The notes under the pieces: model-generated | Told to the model about the DNA's origin: nothing | Seen by the model: the letters and a program-made list of their open reading frames with translations, nothing else | Database searches by the model: none | Translations under genes and position numbers: made by a program | Shown here: piece after piece, positions 9,822 through 19,188 of the stretch | Position numbering within the stretch: position 1 is the stretch's first letter | How the letters are laid out: every line of letters starts with the position of its first letter | DNA from: Idiomarina seosinensis | Lineage (GTDB): Bacteria > Pseudomonadota > Gammaproteobacteria > Enterobacterales > Alteromonadaceae | Assembly: GCF_003987275.1 (NCBI RefSeq) | Contig: NZ_PIQF01000001.1 | Location: 558,001 to 622,000, forward strand | Direction of reading: 5' to 3' | Length of the DNA: 64,000 nucleotides

Positions 9822-10121
9822 ATGTTAGGCTCGGATGAGAACCGAAATTTTATGCGGATGTCGGTGAATGCCGACGCGCAACTGATTTTAGAAGACGAAC
9901 AGCACGGGCAACAGGTGATTGACGCAATCTGTCTGGATTTAAGTGCGACGGGCGCATCTTTACAAATAAAGCAGCCGCTAGAAGAAGGGCGTGAACTAAC
10001 GATACTGATTGAATCGGGAGGCAATGTGCCGGCATTAAAAGCGCTGGCGCAAGTAGTTCGCAGCCAGCGCCTGGACGACGGTGATTATCAGCTAGGCTGT
10101 AAAATCACCAAAATCCTTTAA
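9822..10121 (+). CDS. PilZ-domain protein, probable c-di-GMP receptor
   Basis: A 99-residue single-domain protein. Both halves of the c-di-GMP motif are present: RNFMR near residue 8 (RxxxR) and DLSATGASL near residue 40 ([D/N]xSxxG). It would therefore act as a stand-alone c-di-GMP sensor; the partner is unknown. An AAGGA site precedes the ATG. It ends 11 bases before the convergent metG. The window also encodes a diguanylate cyclase (BphP-GGDEF, 43468-45543) that could feed it. Confidence 0.85.
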   Translation: MLGSDENRNFMRMSVNADAQLILEDEQHGQQVIDAICLDLSATGASLQIKQPLEEGRELTILIESGGNVPALKALAQVVRSQRLDDGDYQLGCKITKIL

Positions 10122-10132
10122 CCGAGGTTTTG

Positions 10133-12175
10133 TTACATGACTCGCATTCCAGGTTTAGCGCCGTCGTGTGGGTTTAAAATATAAATTTCGTCTTTGCCAG
10201 GACCTGCGGCAAGAACCATACCCTCGGACAGGCCAAAGCGCATTTTTCGTGGCGCCAGGTTGGCGACCATGACGGTCAATTGACCAACTAATTGATCCGG
10301 TTTGTAAGCCGATTTGATACCAGCAAAAACCTGGCGTTGTTCGCCGCCCAAATCAAGCGTTAACTTTAATAGCTTGTCGGCCCCTTCAACATGTTCAGCG
10401 TTGGCAATTCGGGCTACGCGTAGGTCAACTTTTGCGAACTCATCAAAATTAATTTGCTCAGCAATTGGTTCTTTCGTCAGTTCATCATTAACGGTCTCCG
10501 CAGGATCCTGAGGAGCGTTTTGTATCTGTTCTTCTTTAGAAGCTTCTAACATGGTGTTTATGTCGTCCATATCAACACGCTGCATTAGCGCTTTAAATTT
10601 ATTAATCGGATGGTCTGTTAGCATTGAACGGTGACTGCTCCAGCTAAAGCTGTCGTTCAGGAAGTGCTGCACCGACTTAGATAACTCAGGCACTATCGGC
10701 GTTAAGTAAATCATTAGAATACGGAACAGGTTAATGCCCAACGAGCAAATATCGTGAACTTCGTTTTCGTGGCCGGGTTGCTTTATCAGCTGCCAGGGCT
10801 CCTTGTCAGCGATGTATTGGTTGGCGCGGTCAGCAAGCGCCATAATGTCACGTATCGCCTTCGAAAATTCACGTTTTTCGTAGTACTCAGCAATTTGATC
10901 GCCCGCTTTTTGAAAGTCTTCCAATAATGCTGAATCGGCGATGTCGCCGGATAGTTTTCCATCAAACTTTTTGGTAATAAAGCCCGCGCAGCGGCTGGCG
11001 ATATTGATAACCTTACCGACCAGATCCGAGTTAACCCGTTGTGCAAAGTCGGTTAAATTCAAATCCAGATCGTCAATACGACTAGTTAACTTAGCAGCAA
11101 AGTAATAGCGCAGGTATTCCGGGTTCAAATGGTCTAAATAGGTACGTGCCTTAATAAAGGTACCTTTAGACTTAGACATTTTGGTGCCGTTAACGGTGAT
11201 AAATCCATGAGCCCAAACGTTGGTTGGCTGTCTAAAGTCTGCGCCTTTGAGCATTGCCGGCCAAAATAGGCTATGGAAATAGATAATGTCTTTACCAATA
11301 AAGTGATATACCTCGGCTTCACTATCCGCTTGCCAGTATTCATCCCAGTCAGCCTTACTGGTGGTTTCGCAGTAATTTTTGAAACTACTCATGTAGCCAA
11401 TCGGTGCATCCAGCCAGACATAAAAGTATTTGTCTTCGGTGCCGGGGATCTTAAAACCAAAATAGGGCGCATCACGGGAAATATCCCAGCGTTGCAAGCC
11501 TTGTTCAAACCACTCGTTAAGCTTGTTCGCCATTTCGTTTTGTAGCGAACCAGAGCGGGTCCAGCTTTTCAACATATCGCCAAAGGCGGGCAGATCAAAA
11601 AAGTAATGCTCAGAATTGCGCATTTCCGGGGTTGCACCGGAGACTACGGAGCGCGGGTTCTTTAGATCGGTGGGAGCGTATGTGGCACCGCAAACATCGC
11701 AGTTATCGCCGTACTGATCTTCAGCCCCGCAGTCAGGGCATGTGCCTTTTACAAACCGATCCGGTAGAAACATTTGTTTTTGAGGATCGTAGAGTTGCTC
11801 GATGACCTCAGTTTTAATATGTCCGGCTTTATCCAGACGATTGTAGATAGTTTCGGCAAGCTCGCGGTTTTCATCACTATGCGTGCTGTAATAATGATCA
11901 AAACCTATGTGAAAATCGGCAAAATCATTTTCGTGAGATTTTTGCATGTCACCGATCATTTGCTCAGGGCTTATGCCCAACTGCTGAGCTTTAAGCATGA
12001 TGGGTGTACCGTGGGCGTCATCAGCGCACATGTAGTGGCACTCATTGCCACGTAGCTTCTGAAAGCGCACCCAGATATCGGCCTGGATGTAACCTAATAA
12101 ATGTCCAATGTGAATTGGCCCGTTAGCATAGGGCAAGGCATTGGTTACCAAAATTTTACGTTCGGTATGGCTCAT
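10133..12175 (-). CDS. metG: Methionyl-tRNA synthetase
   Basis: Charges tRNA-Met. From the ATG at 12175 the protein has 680 residues, like E. coli MetG. Marks: HIGH motif in [11 protein letters not shown], a four-Cys zinc knuckle ([19 protein letters not shown], residues ~145-163), KMSKS in [10 protein letters not shown], and a C-terminal Trbp111-type tRNA-binding domain beginning [11 protein letters not shown]. The frame stays open upstream to 12247, but those 24 residues overlap the mrp start region and are not family-like, so the downstream start is chosen. Transcribed divergently from mrp, as in many gammaproteobacteria. Confidence 0.96.
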   Translation of the reverse strand: MSHTERKILVTNALPYANGPIHIGHLLGYIQADIWVRFQKLRGNECHYMCADDAHGTPIMLKAQQLGISPEQMIGDMQKSHENDFADFHIGFDHYYSTHSDENRELAETIYNRLDKAGHIKTEVIEQLYDPQKQMFLPDRFVKGTCPDCGAEDQYGDNCDVCGATYAPTDLKNPRSVVSGATPEMRNSEHYFFDLPAFGDMLKSWTRSGSLQNEMANKLNEWFEQGLQRWDISRDAPYFGFKIPGTEDKYFYVWLDAPIGYMSSFKNYCETTSKADWDEYWQADSEAEVYHFIGKDIIYFHSLFWPAMLKGADFRQPTNVWAHGFITVNGTKMSKSKGTFIKARTYLDHLNPEYLRYYFAAKLTSRIDDLDLNLTDFAQRVNSDLVGKVINIASRCAGFITKKFDGKLSGDIADSALLEDFQKAGDQIAEYYEKREFSKAIRDIMALADRANQYIADKEPWQLIKQPGHENEVHDICSLGINLFRILMIYLTPIVPELSKSVQHFLNDSFSWSSHRSMLTDHPINKFKALMQRVDMDDINTMLEASKEEQIQNAPQDPAETVNDELTKEPIAEQINFDEFAKVDLRVARIANAEHVEGADKLLKLTLDLGGEQRQVFAGIKSAYKPDQLVGQLTVMVANLAPRKMRFGLSEGMVLAAGPGKDEIYILNPHDGAKPGMRVM

Positions 12176-12265
12176 GCGAAAATCTGCTTCCATCAATGTT
12201 AGTATGAAACTGAAGCTAAATATTAGCATAGGAACCGCATGATACACAGAGCCAAGAGGTGGCTG

Positions 12266-13300
12266 ATGTCACAGTTTTTTGATAATAACGATGCCTTTAG
12301 TCAGGCATTACAGGTATTGCGCTCGGATTATTTGCCAACTGGAATCGATCCGGACTGGCTTGAGCAGGAACCAGGCAGTTCCAGTATTCGTTTGGTTATT
12401 CCCTTTATTACCGATGTAGAGGCGATTAAGCATGAAATTGCCGAGCAGCCAGAACTGGCTAAATACGACTGGGAAGTTCTGTGTAAGGTTAAAAAACTGA
12501 GCAATTCGCAGCCGGAATTACCGATGATTACCGGTAACGTCATCGTGGTCTCATCGGGCAAAGGAGGGGTCGGTAAATCGTCTGTCAGTGTGTCATTAGC
12601 GTTAGGCCTGCAGCAGCTTGGCGCGCGGGTTGGGTTGTTGGATGCCGATATTTATGGCCCGTCTATTCCAACCATGTTGGGACGCGGTGATCATACAGTC
12701 GAGGTTAACGCCAGTAATAAGATGGAGCCGTTGCAGCGCTTTGGCTTGCAAGTAAATTCGCTGGGTTATCTGGTCTCAGATGATGATGCCACTATTTGGC
12801 GGGGGCCTATGGCTAGCAGTGCTTTGCAACAACTCTATAACGATACAGCCTGGCAAAATCTGGATTACCTGATCGTCGACATGCCACCCGGTACCGGTGA
12901 TATCCAGTTAACTATGGCGCAAAAGTTACCAATTACCGGGGCTGTAGTTGTTACAACACCACAAAACGTGGCGCTACGAGATGCTGAGAAGGGCATTGCG
13001 ATGTTTAACAAATTACAGATTCCGCTATTAGGCGTATTGGAAAATATGAGCTACCATCGGTGCGCAAGTTGTGGTCATCAGGAAGCCATTTTTGGTGAAG
13101 GTGGCGGGCAGCAAATAGCAGAAAAACATGCGGTGTCGTTACTTGCTCAGTGGCCACTCACGACCGCGTTGCGGGAGAGTCTGGATCATGAAAAGCCATT
13201 GATGATAGAGCAACCTGATCATGAGCTGAGTCAGCTGATACGCAAAACCTCGGCGACAATTGCAGCGCAGCTCTATCATAAAACAACAAAAAACGTGTAA
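12266..13300 (+). CDS. mrp: Mrp/ApbC iron-sulfur cluster carrier ATPase
   Basis: A P-loop ATPase that carries [4Fe-4S] clusters to target apoproteins. It has 344 residues from the ATG at 12266. The deviant Walker A is [11 protein letters not shown] near residue 102, the bridging Cys pair is CASC in YHRCASCGH near residue 265, and the MPPGTGD motif is present. An AGAGGT site precedes the chosen ATG; an earlier in-frame ATG at 12239 would overlap the metG leader. dcd follows after 35 bases and may be co-transcribed. Confidence 0.94.
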   Translation: MSQFFDNNDAFSQALQVLRSDYLPTGIDPDWLEQEPGSSSIRLVIPFITDVEAIKHEIAEQPELAKYDWEVLCKVKKLSNSQPELPMITGNVIVVSSGKGGVGKSSVSVSLALGLQQLGARVGLLDADIYGPSIPTMLGRGDHTVEVNASNKMEPLQRFGLQVNSLGYLVSDDDATIWRGPMASSALQQLYNDTAWQNLDYLIVDMPPGTGDIQLTMAQKLPITGAVVVTTPQNVALRDAEKGIAMFNKLQIPLLGVLENMSYHRCASCGHQEAIFGEGGGQQIAEKHAVSLLAQWPLTTALRESLDHEKPLMIEQPDHELSQLIRKTSATIAAQLYHKTTKNV

Positions 13301-13335
13301 TATCACTCTATTAGTCATTCTGAGGCAAACTAGCT

Positions 13336-13923
13336 ATGCGGTTAAATGACAAAGAAATCGAACAATTTCTTGAACAAGGCACTATCGGTGTAGAGCCCGC
13401 TCCGTCAAAAGAGAATATCTCGGGAGTTACTCTGGATATTCATTTGGGCTCAGAATTTAGAGTTCTGCAGGACCACGCGGCTCCTTATATTGATATCAGT
13501 GGTTCGCGCGAAGCTATAGAAAGTGCCATTAAAGAAGTTATGGGTGACGAAATACAATTAAGCCCGGAACAGGCATTCTTTATCCACCCTGGTGAATTTG
13601 CTCTGGCCGTCACCCACGAATCGATCCGTCTGCCGGAGGATATGGTGGGCTGGCTCGATGGCCGTTCATCATTAGCGCGTTTAGGGCTTATGGTGCATGT
13701 TACTGCACACCGGATTGATCCGGGCTGGTCCGGTCAAATCGTACTGGAATTCTTTAATAGTGGTAAGTTGCCACTGGCGTTAAGGCCGGGAATGAAAATT
13801 GGTGCGATTAGCTTTGAACGCTTAAGCGGCCCTTGCGCTAGACCGTACAATAAGCGAGAAGATGCAAAATACCGTGATCAACACGGTGCTGTTGCGTCGC
13901 GGATATCTGCAGATGGCGGTTAG
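13336..13923 (+). CDS. dcd: dCTP deaminase
   Basis: Deaminates dCTP to dUTP for thymidylate synthesis. At 195 residues it has the usual length. The signature [21 protein letters not shown] and the catalytic Glu region VLEFFNSG are clear. It follows mrp on the same strand, matching the common mrp-dcd (metG-mrp-dcd) neighbourhood. The stop overlaps the end of the convergent YvcK-like gene by 4 bases. Confidence 0.96.
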   Translation: MRLNDKEIEQFLEQGTIGVEPAPSKENISGVTLDIHLGSEFRVLQDHAAPYIDISGSREAIESAIKEVMGDEIQLSPEQAFFIHPGEFALAVTHESIRLPEDMVGWLDGRSSLARLGLMVHVTAHRIDPGWSGQIVLEFFNSGKLPLALRPGMKIGAISFERLSGPCARPYNKREDAKYRDQHGAVASRISADGG

Positions 13924-14816
13924 GCTGGCTTTTTAAACAACGTCTCTACGGCAAAATTCAGTTGTTCGAGTAACGACTGAGGATCGTGCCGATAATGCAC
14001 GTCGCTATCTGCTCGCAGTCCGTCAACTTGTGGAACGCTAAGGGCCGGGTCCCTATGGTTGGACAGTACTAGGTCAATGACATTTGAGCCGATGTGCTGT
14101 TCCAGAAAAACGAGCTTTTCAGTCAGCGATAACTGCCCCGAGGCACCTTTTTCGTGCACAAGGTTATCGACAAAAATTACTTTACCGGCTGATTGCTTTA
14201 TTGCCTGGGCAATATCTTTTACCAGCAGCGGCGGCAATACCGATGTTAAAAAGCTGCCAGGCCCCAGAATAATTAAATCACTTTTGTACAAGTGCCGAAC
14301 AGCTTCAGGAGTTGCCTGAGCGTCGCCTGATAGCGTTAACGAGCGTGGCATGTGCTCCAGCTTATCAATAAGAATTTCGCCATGGCATTGAATGCCCTCG
14401 TCGGTTGTTGCAATTAAGTCAGTAGGACATTCTGACATTGGTAACAAACGCGTGTTTATATTCAATAAGCGACTGAGTAACTGAATGCCATCAATGGGCC
14501 GAGCGCTGACTTGATCCAGTGTATATAACAACAAATTACCAAGATTATGACCCGCCAAAGAGGTTTTGCCGTCAAAGCGGTAGTTTAATACGTCGGCTGC
14601 CAGTGGTTGTTCAACCAGCTGCGACAGACAATTGCGGATATCCCCCCAAGCGATGGTATGGTGGGCTTGACGAAGAAGGCCTGTCGCCCCTCCGTTATCT
14701 GTTGTGGCAACAACGCCTACTAATTTGTGTTTCATAAAGGCCAGAGTGGACAGTACCCGTCCTAGTCCATGGCCTCCACCGATAGCTGTAATTCGGCGCA
14801 TTGCAGTAATTTGCAT
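13920..14816 (-). CDS. yvcK: YvcK/CofD-like protein (gluconeogenesis factor family)
   Basis: 298 residues of the CofD/YvcK Rossmann-like fold. The opening [15 protein letters not shown], then [22 protein letters not shown] and GHNLGNLLL are family landmarks; [15 protein letters not shown] is the conserved C-terminal loop. YvcK proteins bind UDP-sugars and affect carbon flow and cell shape in Firmicutes; the gammaproteobacterial role is less clear. The ATG at 14816 has an AAGGGA site 7 bases upstream. No LPPG substrate pathway (CofD) genes were seen nearby. Confidence 0.85.
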   Translation of the reverse strand: MQITAMRRITAIGGGHGLGRVLSTLAFMKHKLVGVVATTDNGGATGLLRQAHHTIAWGDIRNCLSQLVEQPLAADVLNYRFDGKTSLAGHNLGNLLLYTLDQVSARPIDGIQLLSRLLNINTRLLPMSECPTDLIATTDEGIQCHGEILIDKLEHMPRSLTLSGDAQATPEAVRHLYKSDLIILGPGSFLTSVLPPLLVKDIAQAIKQSAGKVIFVDNLVHEKGASGQLSLTEKLVFLEQHIGSNVIDLVLSNHRDPALSVPQVDGLRADSDVHYRHDPQSLLEQLNFAVETLFKKPA

Positions 14817-14899
14817 GCAGCGGTCCCTTTACCTTTCGTTATTTTAATTTAGTCCGCTAGACTCGATAAATAGTCTACCGCTCTGTAAGATAAGAGTCT

Positions 14900-16306
14900 A
14901 TGAGTTTACAGTTTGTTAACCAATACGCAGAAAAGTTCGCTGATCTTGTCACTGAGCAACCGATACAGCCCAACGGAATGTCACAGCTACGGTTATTTAA
15001 CCGCACATTGTGGCAGCAGTTAGGAGGTTCAGAAAACGCTGAACACAAGTTGCTAAAACAGTTAGATGGCGAACAGGACTGGCCCGGTATCCGGCCGCTC
15101 GCACAAAAATACGCAGGCCATCAATTTGGTCATTTTAATCCCTATCTGGGTGACGGCCGAGGGCTTCTGCTTGGCGAAGTAAAAACCCCTGATGGATCGT
15201 ACCGAGATCTCCACCTAAAGGGGTCAGGGCCAACTCCGTATGGCCGCGGTGGCGATGGGCGGGCTGTGTTGCGGTCCTCGATTCGTGAATATCTTGGTAG
15301 CGAAGCACTGGCCGCGTTGGGCATTCCCACCACGCGCGCGCTGCTGCTAACCAGCACCGAAGGTCATGTTCAGCGCGAGCAACTGGAGCCGGGCGCTATG
15401 CTATTGCGAGTTGCTGCGACGCACGTGCGCTTTGGTCATTTTGAACACTGTTACTACCGGAAGTTAGAAGCTGAGCAGCGACAGTTGTGGGATTATGTCA
15501 TCGAGCGACAATGGCCAGAGCTAAAAAATGCCAGCCGCGACCAACAGTTTCGACGAGTGATGGAGAGTACGGCGGTGATGATTGCGCTGTGGCAGTCCTA
15601 TGGTTTTATTCATGGCGTGATGAATACCGACAACATGAGCCTGGTTGGCGAAACTTTTGACTATGGCCCCTATGCAGTGCTGGACCAATATCAGCCGGAG
15701 AAGATTTTTAATCATACCGACCAAACCGGTCGTTACGGTTTTTTACAGCAACCCGGCATCGGCTTATGGAATCTGAAACGATTGCAAATGGCGTTAAGTC
15801 TTTCGCTCCCAGTCGACGGTTTTACTGCGGTGTTAGATGATTACGAAGCCGTGATTCAACAAGCGTTTTTTAAACAAATGAAACAGCGGTTGGGGCTAAC
15901 ACAGGTAGCGGACGAGAAGGCCTATTCGTTAGTGGGAGGCTGGTTGCAACTGCTGCAACAACACCAGCTGGATTACAATATGAGCTTTCTGCAACTGGAA
16001 CGTTGGTATACTCATCAGCAGCCTGTGCCTTTTAATGAGCTGGGCAAAAGTTGGTTGCAGGAGTATCAGCAGGCGGTCGGAGGACAGCCTGACATTGCTA
16101 CGATGCAATCGGTTAATCCTTTAGTAAGCTTGAGAACCCATCATTTAACCCGGGTTATTGAGGCTTCGGAGCAGGGCGATGATAGTCTGTTGAAGGATTA
16201 TCTGAAGGCTTTAACCGATCCGTTTAACCGTCAGTACTGGCAATCACAGTGGGCGCAACCGCCAGCACCTGAAGATCAGGTCGGACAGTTGTCCTGCTCA
16301 AGTTAA
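14900..16306 (+). CDS. selO: Protein adenylyltransferase SelO (YdiU)
   Basis: A pseudokinase-fold enzyme that transfers AMP to Ser/Thr/Tyr of target proteins in response to redox stress. The 468 residues include KYAGHQFGHF, HLKGSGPTPYGRGGDGRAVL, RSSIREYLGSEAL and the metal-binding NTDNMSLVGETFDYGP. The C-terminus is SCSS: a Cys (TGC codon) stands where animal SelO proteins have selenocysteine, so this is the Cys form although the window also carries selD. Stands alone. Confidence 0.94.
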   Translation: MSLQFVNQYAEKFADLVTEQPIQPNGMSQLRLFNRTLWQQLGGSENAEHKLLKQLDGEQDWPGIRPLAQKYAGHQFGHFNPYLGDGRGLLLGEVKTPDGSYRDLHLKGSGPTPYGRGGDGRAVLRSSIREYLGSEALAALGIPTTRALLLTSTEGHVQREQLEPGAMLLRVAATHVRFGHFEHCYYRKLEAEQRQLWDYVIERQWPELKNASRDQQFRRVMESTAVMIALWQSYGFIHGVMNTDNMSLVGETFDYGPYAVLDQYQPEKIFNHTDQTGRYGFLQQPGIGLWNLKRLQMALSLSLPVDGFTAVLDDYEAVIQQAFFKQMKQRLGLTQVADEKAYSLVGGWLQLLQQHQLDYNMSFLQLERWYTHQQPVPFNELGKSWLQEYQQAVGGQPDIATMQSVNPLVSLRTHHLTRVIEASEQGDDSLLKDYLKALTDPFNRQYWQSQWAQPPAPEDQVGQLSCSS

Positions 16307-16398
16307 CCACGCCAATGTTGCGATTTAGCGATGGATAGGACAGAATCAAAAGCGAGCTTCGCAGAAGCGTCCAAAACATCAGCTTACTGGAATTTTCA

Positions 16399-16914
16399 AT
16401 GAAACGACTCGTATTTCTGATTGCTAGCGCCGTGCTTATCAGCGCTGGCAGTTACGCACAAAATTGGCGGGTACCATCGGCTCAAAGCTTTGATCAGACA
16501 ATGATCTGTCTGGGCGAGCTGGATCAACCATTAACCGTTGAATTAGCCGATAAGCCCGCTCAACATGCACGAGGCTTGATGCAGCGTGAGTCGCTCGGAG
16601 AGTTTTCCGGGATGTTATTTCGCTATCCAGAGGTACGCAACGGCGATACCGGCTTTTGGATGTATCAAACCCTGATCCCGTTAGATATTGCCTATTTAAA
16701 CCAGCACCAGGAAATTGTGAAAACTTTTACCATGCTGCCTTGTGGGAGTGACAATCCGTACAATTGTCGAAGTTATGCGCCGGGAAAACCTTATCAATTT
16801 GCGTTAGAAATGAACGCAGGCTTTTTCGCCGAGCATGATATTCGTATGGGCGATAAAGTGACGATTGTCGGGCAGCAGGACGCCGAGAGTAGTTGTCACG
16901 ATATTGTTCAATAG
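16399..16914 (+). CDS. Exported DUF192 protein
   Basis: 171 residues beginning with a classical signal peptide (hydrophobic core to about residue 20, AGSYA cleavage region). The DUF192 domain follows, with ARGLMQRESLGEFSGMLF and FWMYQTLIPLDIAYL. The function of this periplasmic family is not established. Two short Cys-containing stretches (LPCGSDNPYNCRSYAPG) could form a disulfide. No strong ribosome-binding site is seen. Confidence 0.82.
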   Translation: MKRLVFLIASAVLISAGSYAQNWRVPSAQSFDQTMICLGELDQPLTVELADKPAQHARGLMQRESLGEFSGMLFRYPEVRNGDTGFWMYQTLIPLDIAYLNQHQEIVKTFTMLPCGSDNPYNCRSYAPGKPYQFALEMNAGFFAEHDIRMGDKVTIVGQQDAESSCHDIVQ

Positions 16915-16949
16915 AGTTACAACATCAATAAGAATAATAGGGGAAAACC

Positions 16950-18659
16950 ATGAAACATTTTGCGCTTAGCGCGATTGCCGCGAGTTTATTAATGGCTTGC
17001 AGCCCTGCTAATGAATCGTCACAGCAAAGCAATGCTGAAGCAGCCGATCAGCAGGCCGACACTCAATCAGAAAAGCCTGATTTGGAAGGGTCTGCATTTA
17101 ATCCTAATTTCCGGGACTACTTAAAAACCATATCGGCTGACGAATTTGAAGGGCGCGAGCCTTCGACCGAAGGTGAGGAGAAAGTCGTCTCGTTTATCGA
17201 AAACCACTTTGAAGAGTGGGGGCTTAAGCCATATAACGAAGAAACTGGCAGCTACCGCCAATCGGTACCACTGGTTAAGATCATGCCTTACAAAGTGAGT
17301 GACTTGAGTTTTTCCGGTGATCAGGCGCCGGAAACTATGGACTATCGTACCGATATGATGGCCTGGAGTATGCAGGTAACAGAACAAGTCGACTTAAGCC
17401 AGAGCGAAATGGTATTTGTCGGTTATGGAATAGTAGCGCCTGAATACGATTGGAATGACTATGAAGGGCTGGATGTAGAAGGCAAGACCGTGGTGATGTT
17501 TGTTAATGACCCCGGCTACGCGACTCAGGATCCAGAACTGTTCAACGGTAATGCGATGACCTATTACGGGCGCTGGACTTACAAATATGAAGAAGCTGCC
17601 CGGCAAGGTGCGGCTGGCGTATTAATCATTCATGAAACGGGTGCCGCCGGCTACGGCTGGGGTGTTGTTGCGGGTGGTTCGCCGGTGCGTTATGACCTGA
17701 AAAAAGAAAATAATAATATGGACCGGGCCAAAGTTGAAGGCTGGTTGACCAAAGACAGTGCCGAACAGTTACTCTCTACCGTTGATTTGTCGGTGGAAGA
17801 AGCACGACAACTTGCGTTAAGCGATGATTTTAAAGCGATGTCTTTAAATACCGAAGCAAACTTATCGGTTAGTAATAAGTTTGAAGAGTTAAGTGCCTAT
17901 AACGTGGTTGGCTACATTGAAGGGAGCAAACACCCCGAAGAACATGTTATTTACATGGCCCACCATGACCACCTGGGAACCGATCCGGTGCGCGAAGATG
18001 ATCCTATTTACAATGGGGCACAGGATAATGCTACGGGTACAGCAGGGCTGCTGGCGTTGGCCGAAAAATTTGCACAACAGCCACAGCCTGAGCGCTCGAT
18101 CATGTTTTTAGCCGTAGGTGCAGAAGAAAGTGGCTTATTGGGTTCTAAATGGTATGCCGAAGAGCCATTAATGCCGCTGAGTAAAACCGTTGCCGGTATT
18201 AATATGGACGTTATGAACGTCTATGGGCCGGTCAAAGATATGGTGGTTATCGGTTATGGTAACTCAGAAATGGATCAGTACCTTAAGCCGTATATCGAAA
18301 AACAGGATCGCTATTTAGCGCCTAATCCAACACCGGAAGCGGGCTTTTTCTATCGCTCTGATCACTTTAGTCTGGCCAAGAAAGGTGTGCCAATGCTGTA
18401 TGCAGAAGGCGGTAACGATCACCTGACTAAAGGCAAAGAGTGGGTTGAGGAGCAACGAGCTAAATATGTGGCAGAGGCTTACCACAAGCCAGCTGACGAA
18501 TACAATAAGGACTGGGATCTGCGTGGCGCGCAGCAGGACCTGTCAGCGTTTTTCGAGCTAGGCTACGATTTAGCTAATTCTCGGGACTGGCCACAGTGGA
18601 CGCCAGGAAATGAGTTTGAAGCTGCTCGAAAAGCAACGGAAGATCAACGTAAAGACTAA
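16950..18659 (+). CDS. M28 family zinc aminopeptidase (lipoprotein)
   Basis: A 569-residue lipoprotein (LLMAC lipobox near residue 17). A PA-domain-like insert (~residues 140-260) precedes the M28 catalytic domain. Metal and catalytic residues appear in the family order: HHDHLG, GAQDNATGTAG, GAEESGLLG, NMDVMN and RSDHFSLAK. It releases N-terminal amino acids in the envelope and fits the strong proteolytic lifestyle suggested by the S9 and M14 peptidases here. An AGGGG site precedes the start. Confidence 0.9.
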   Translation: MKHFALSAIAASLLMACSPANESSQQSNAEAADQQADTQSEKPDLEGSAFNPNFRDYLKTISADEFEGREPSTEGEEKVVSFIENHFEEWGLKPYNEETGSYRQSVPLVKIMPYKVSDLSFSGDQAPETMDYRTDMMAWSMQVTEQVDLSQSEMVFVGYGIVAPEYDWNDYEGLDVEGKTVVMFVNDPGYATQDPELFNGNAMTYYGRWTYKYEEAARQGAAGVLIIHETGAAGYGWGVVAGGSPVRYDLKKENNNMDRAKVEGWLTKDSAEQLLSTVDLSVEEARQLALSDDFKAMSLNTEANLSVSNKFEELSAYNVVGYIEGSKHPEEHVIYMAHHDHLGTDPVREDDPIYNGAQDNATGTAGLLALAEKFAQQPQPERSIMFLAVGAEESGLLGSKWYAEEPLMPLSKTVAGINMDVMNVYGPVKDMVVIGYGNSEMDQYLKPYIEKQDRYLAPNPTPEAGFFYRSDHFSLAKKGVPMLYAEGGNDHLTKGKEWVEEQRAKYVAEAYHKPADEYNKDWDLRGAQQDLSAFFELGYDLANSRDWPQWTPGNEFEAARKATEDQRKD

Positions 18660-18744
18660 AATTTGCTGTTGGATTGACGGCTTTGGGTTGAACATGCGGC
18701 TGTTTTTGTGGTCTATTAATAATAGATAGTTAATAGGAGTACGC

Positions 18745-19128
18745 ATGAATCAACAGCGAAAACAGATGTATATTCGCTTTAATCAGGGTCGTCATTCAGC
18801 TTCAGGAGGCCCCGGACAACCGGGAGGTGGTCCTGGAGGAAACTGGCTCAGTAAGATACTGAGCCTTTTTTTATTGCTGGTGATGGTCGGCTTGGCTATT
18901 ACTTTCGGCGTTTTCATTCTCATTATTGGTGTTATTTTAATGATACCGCTGCTGTGGAAACAACGACATGCCATTCGCCAGTTTTGGCAGTTAAGAAAGC
19001 AGGCGAAGGCACAGTTTGAAGAGAGTAAGAATCGCTACAAGGAACAGCAACAACAGTCTTATGACCGCGAAGATAACACTGTCATTGATGGTGAGTACGA
19101 AGAGGTCGATGAATCTAAGAAAAAGTAG
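18745..19128 (+). CDS. Small membrane protein with glycine-rich N-terminus, unknown function
   Basis: 127 residues: a Gly/Pro-rich stretch (residues ~17-31), one long hydrophobic segment or hairpin (~35-70), then a basic coiled-coil-like tail rich in Gln, Lys and Glu. An AATAGGAG site precedes the ATG. It is followed directly by the terminator at 19138-19181. I do not recognise the family with confidence; the codons look like those of neighbouring genes, so it is a real gene. Confidence 0.68.
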   Translation: MNQQRKQMYIRFNQGRHSASGGPGQPGGGPGGNWLSKILSLFLLLVMVGLAITFGVFILIIGVILMIPLLWKQRHAIRQFWQLRKQAKAQFEESKNRYKEQQQQSYDREDNTVIDGEYEEVDESKKK

Positions 19129-19137
19129 TAAAGCAGA

Positions 19138-19181
19138 TAAAAAAAGCCCCGGGCGCTAGTTTCGCGACCGGGGCTTTTTTA
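19138..19181. terminator. Bidirectional rho-independent terminator
   Basis: A GC-rich stem (AAGCCCCGG pairing with CCGGGGCTT) with an A-run on one side and a T-run on the other, placed between the ends of the convergent small membrane protein gene and the RND pump gene. It can therefore stop transcription in both directions. Confidence 0.9.
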
Positions 19182-19188
19182 ATACCGA

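Noticed and set aside
16289-16306. SelO as a selenoprotein, given selD and mnmH in the window
   Set aside because: The family's selenocysteine position is an ordinary TGC Cys codon here, with no in-frame TGA.
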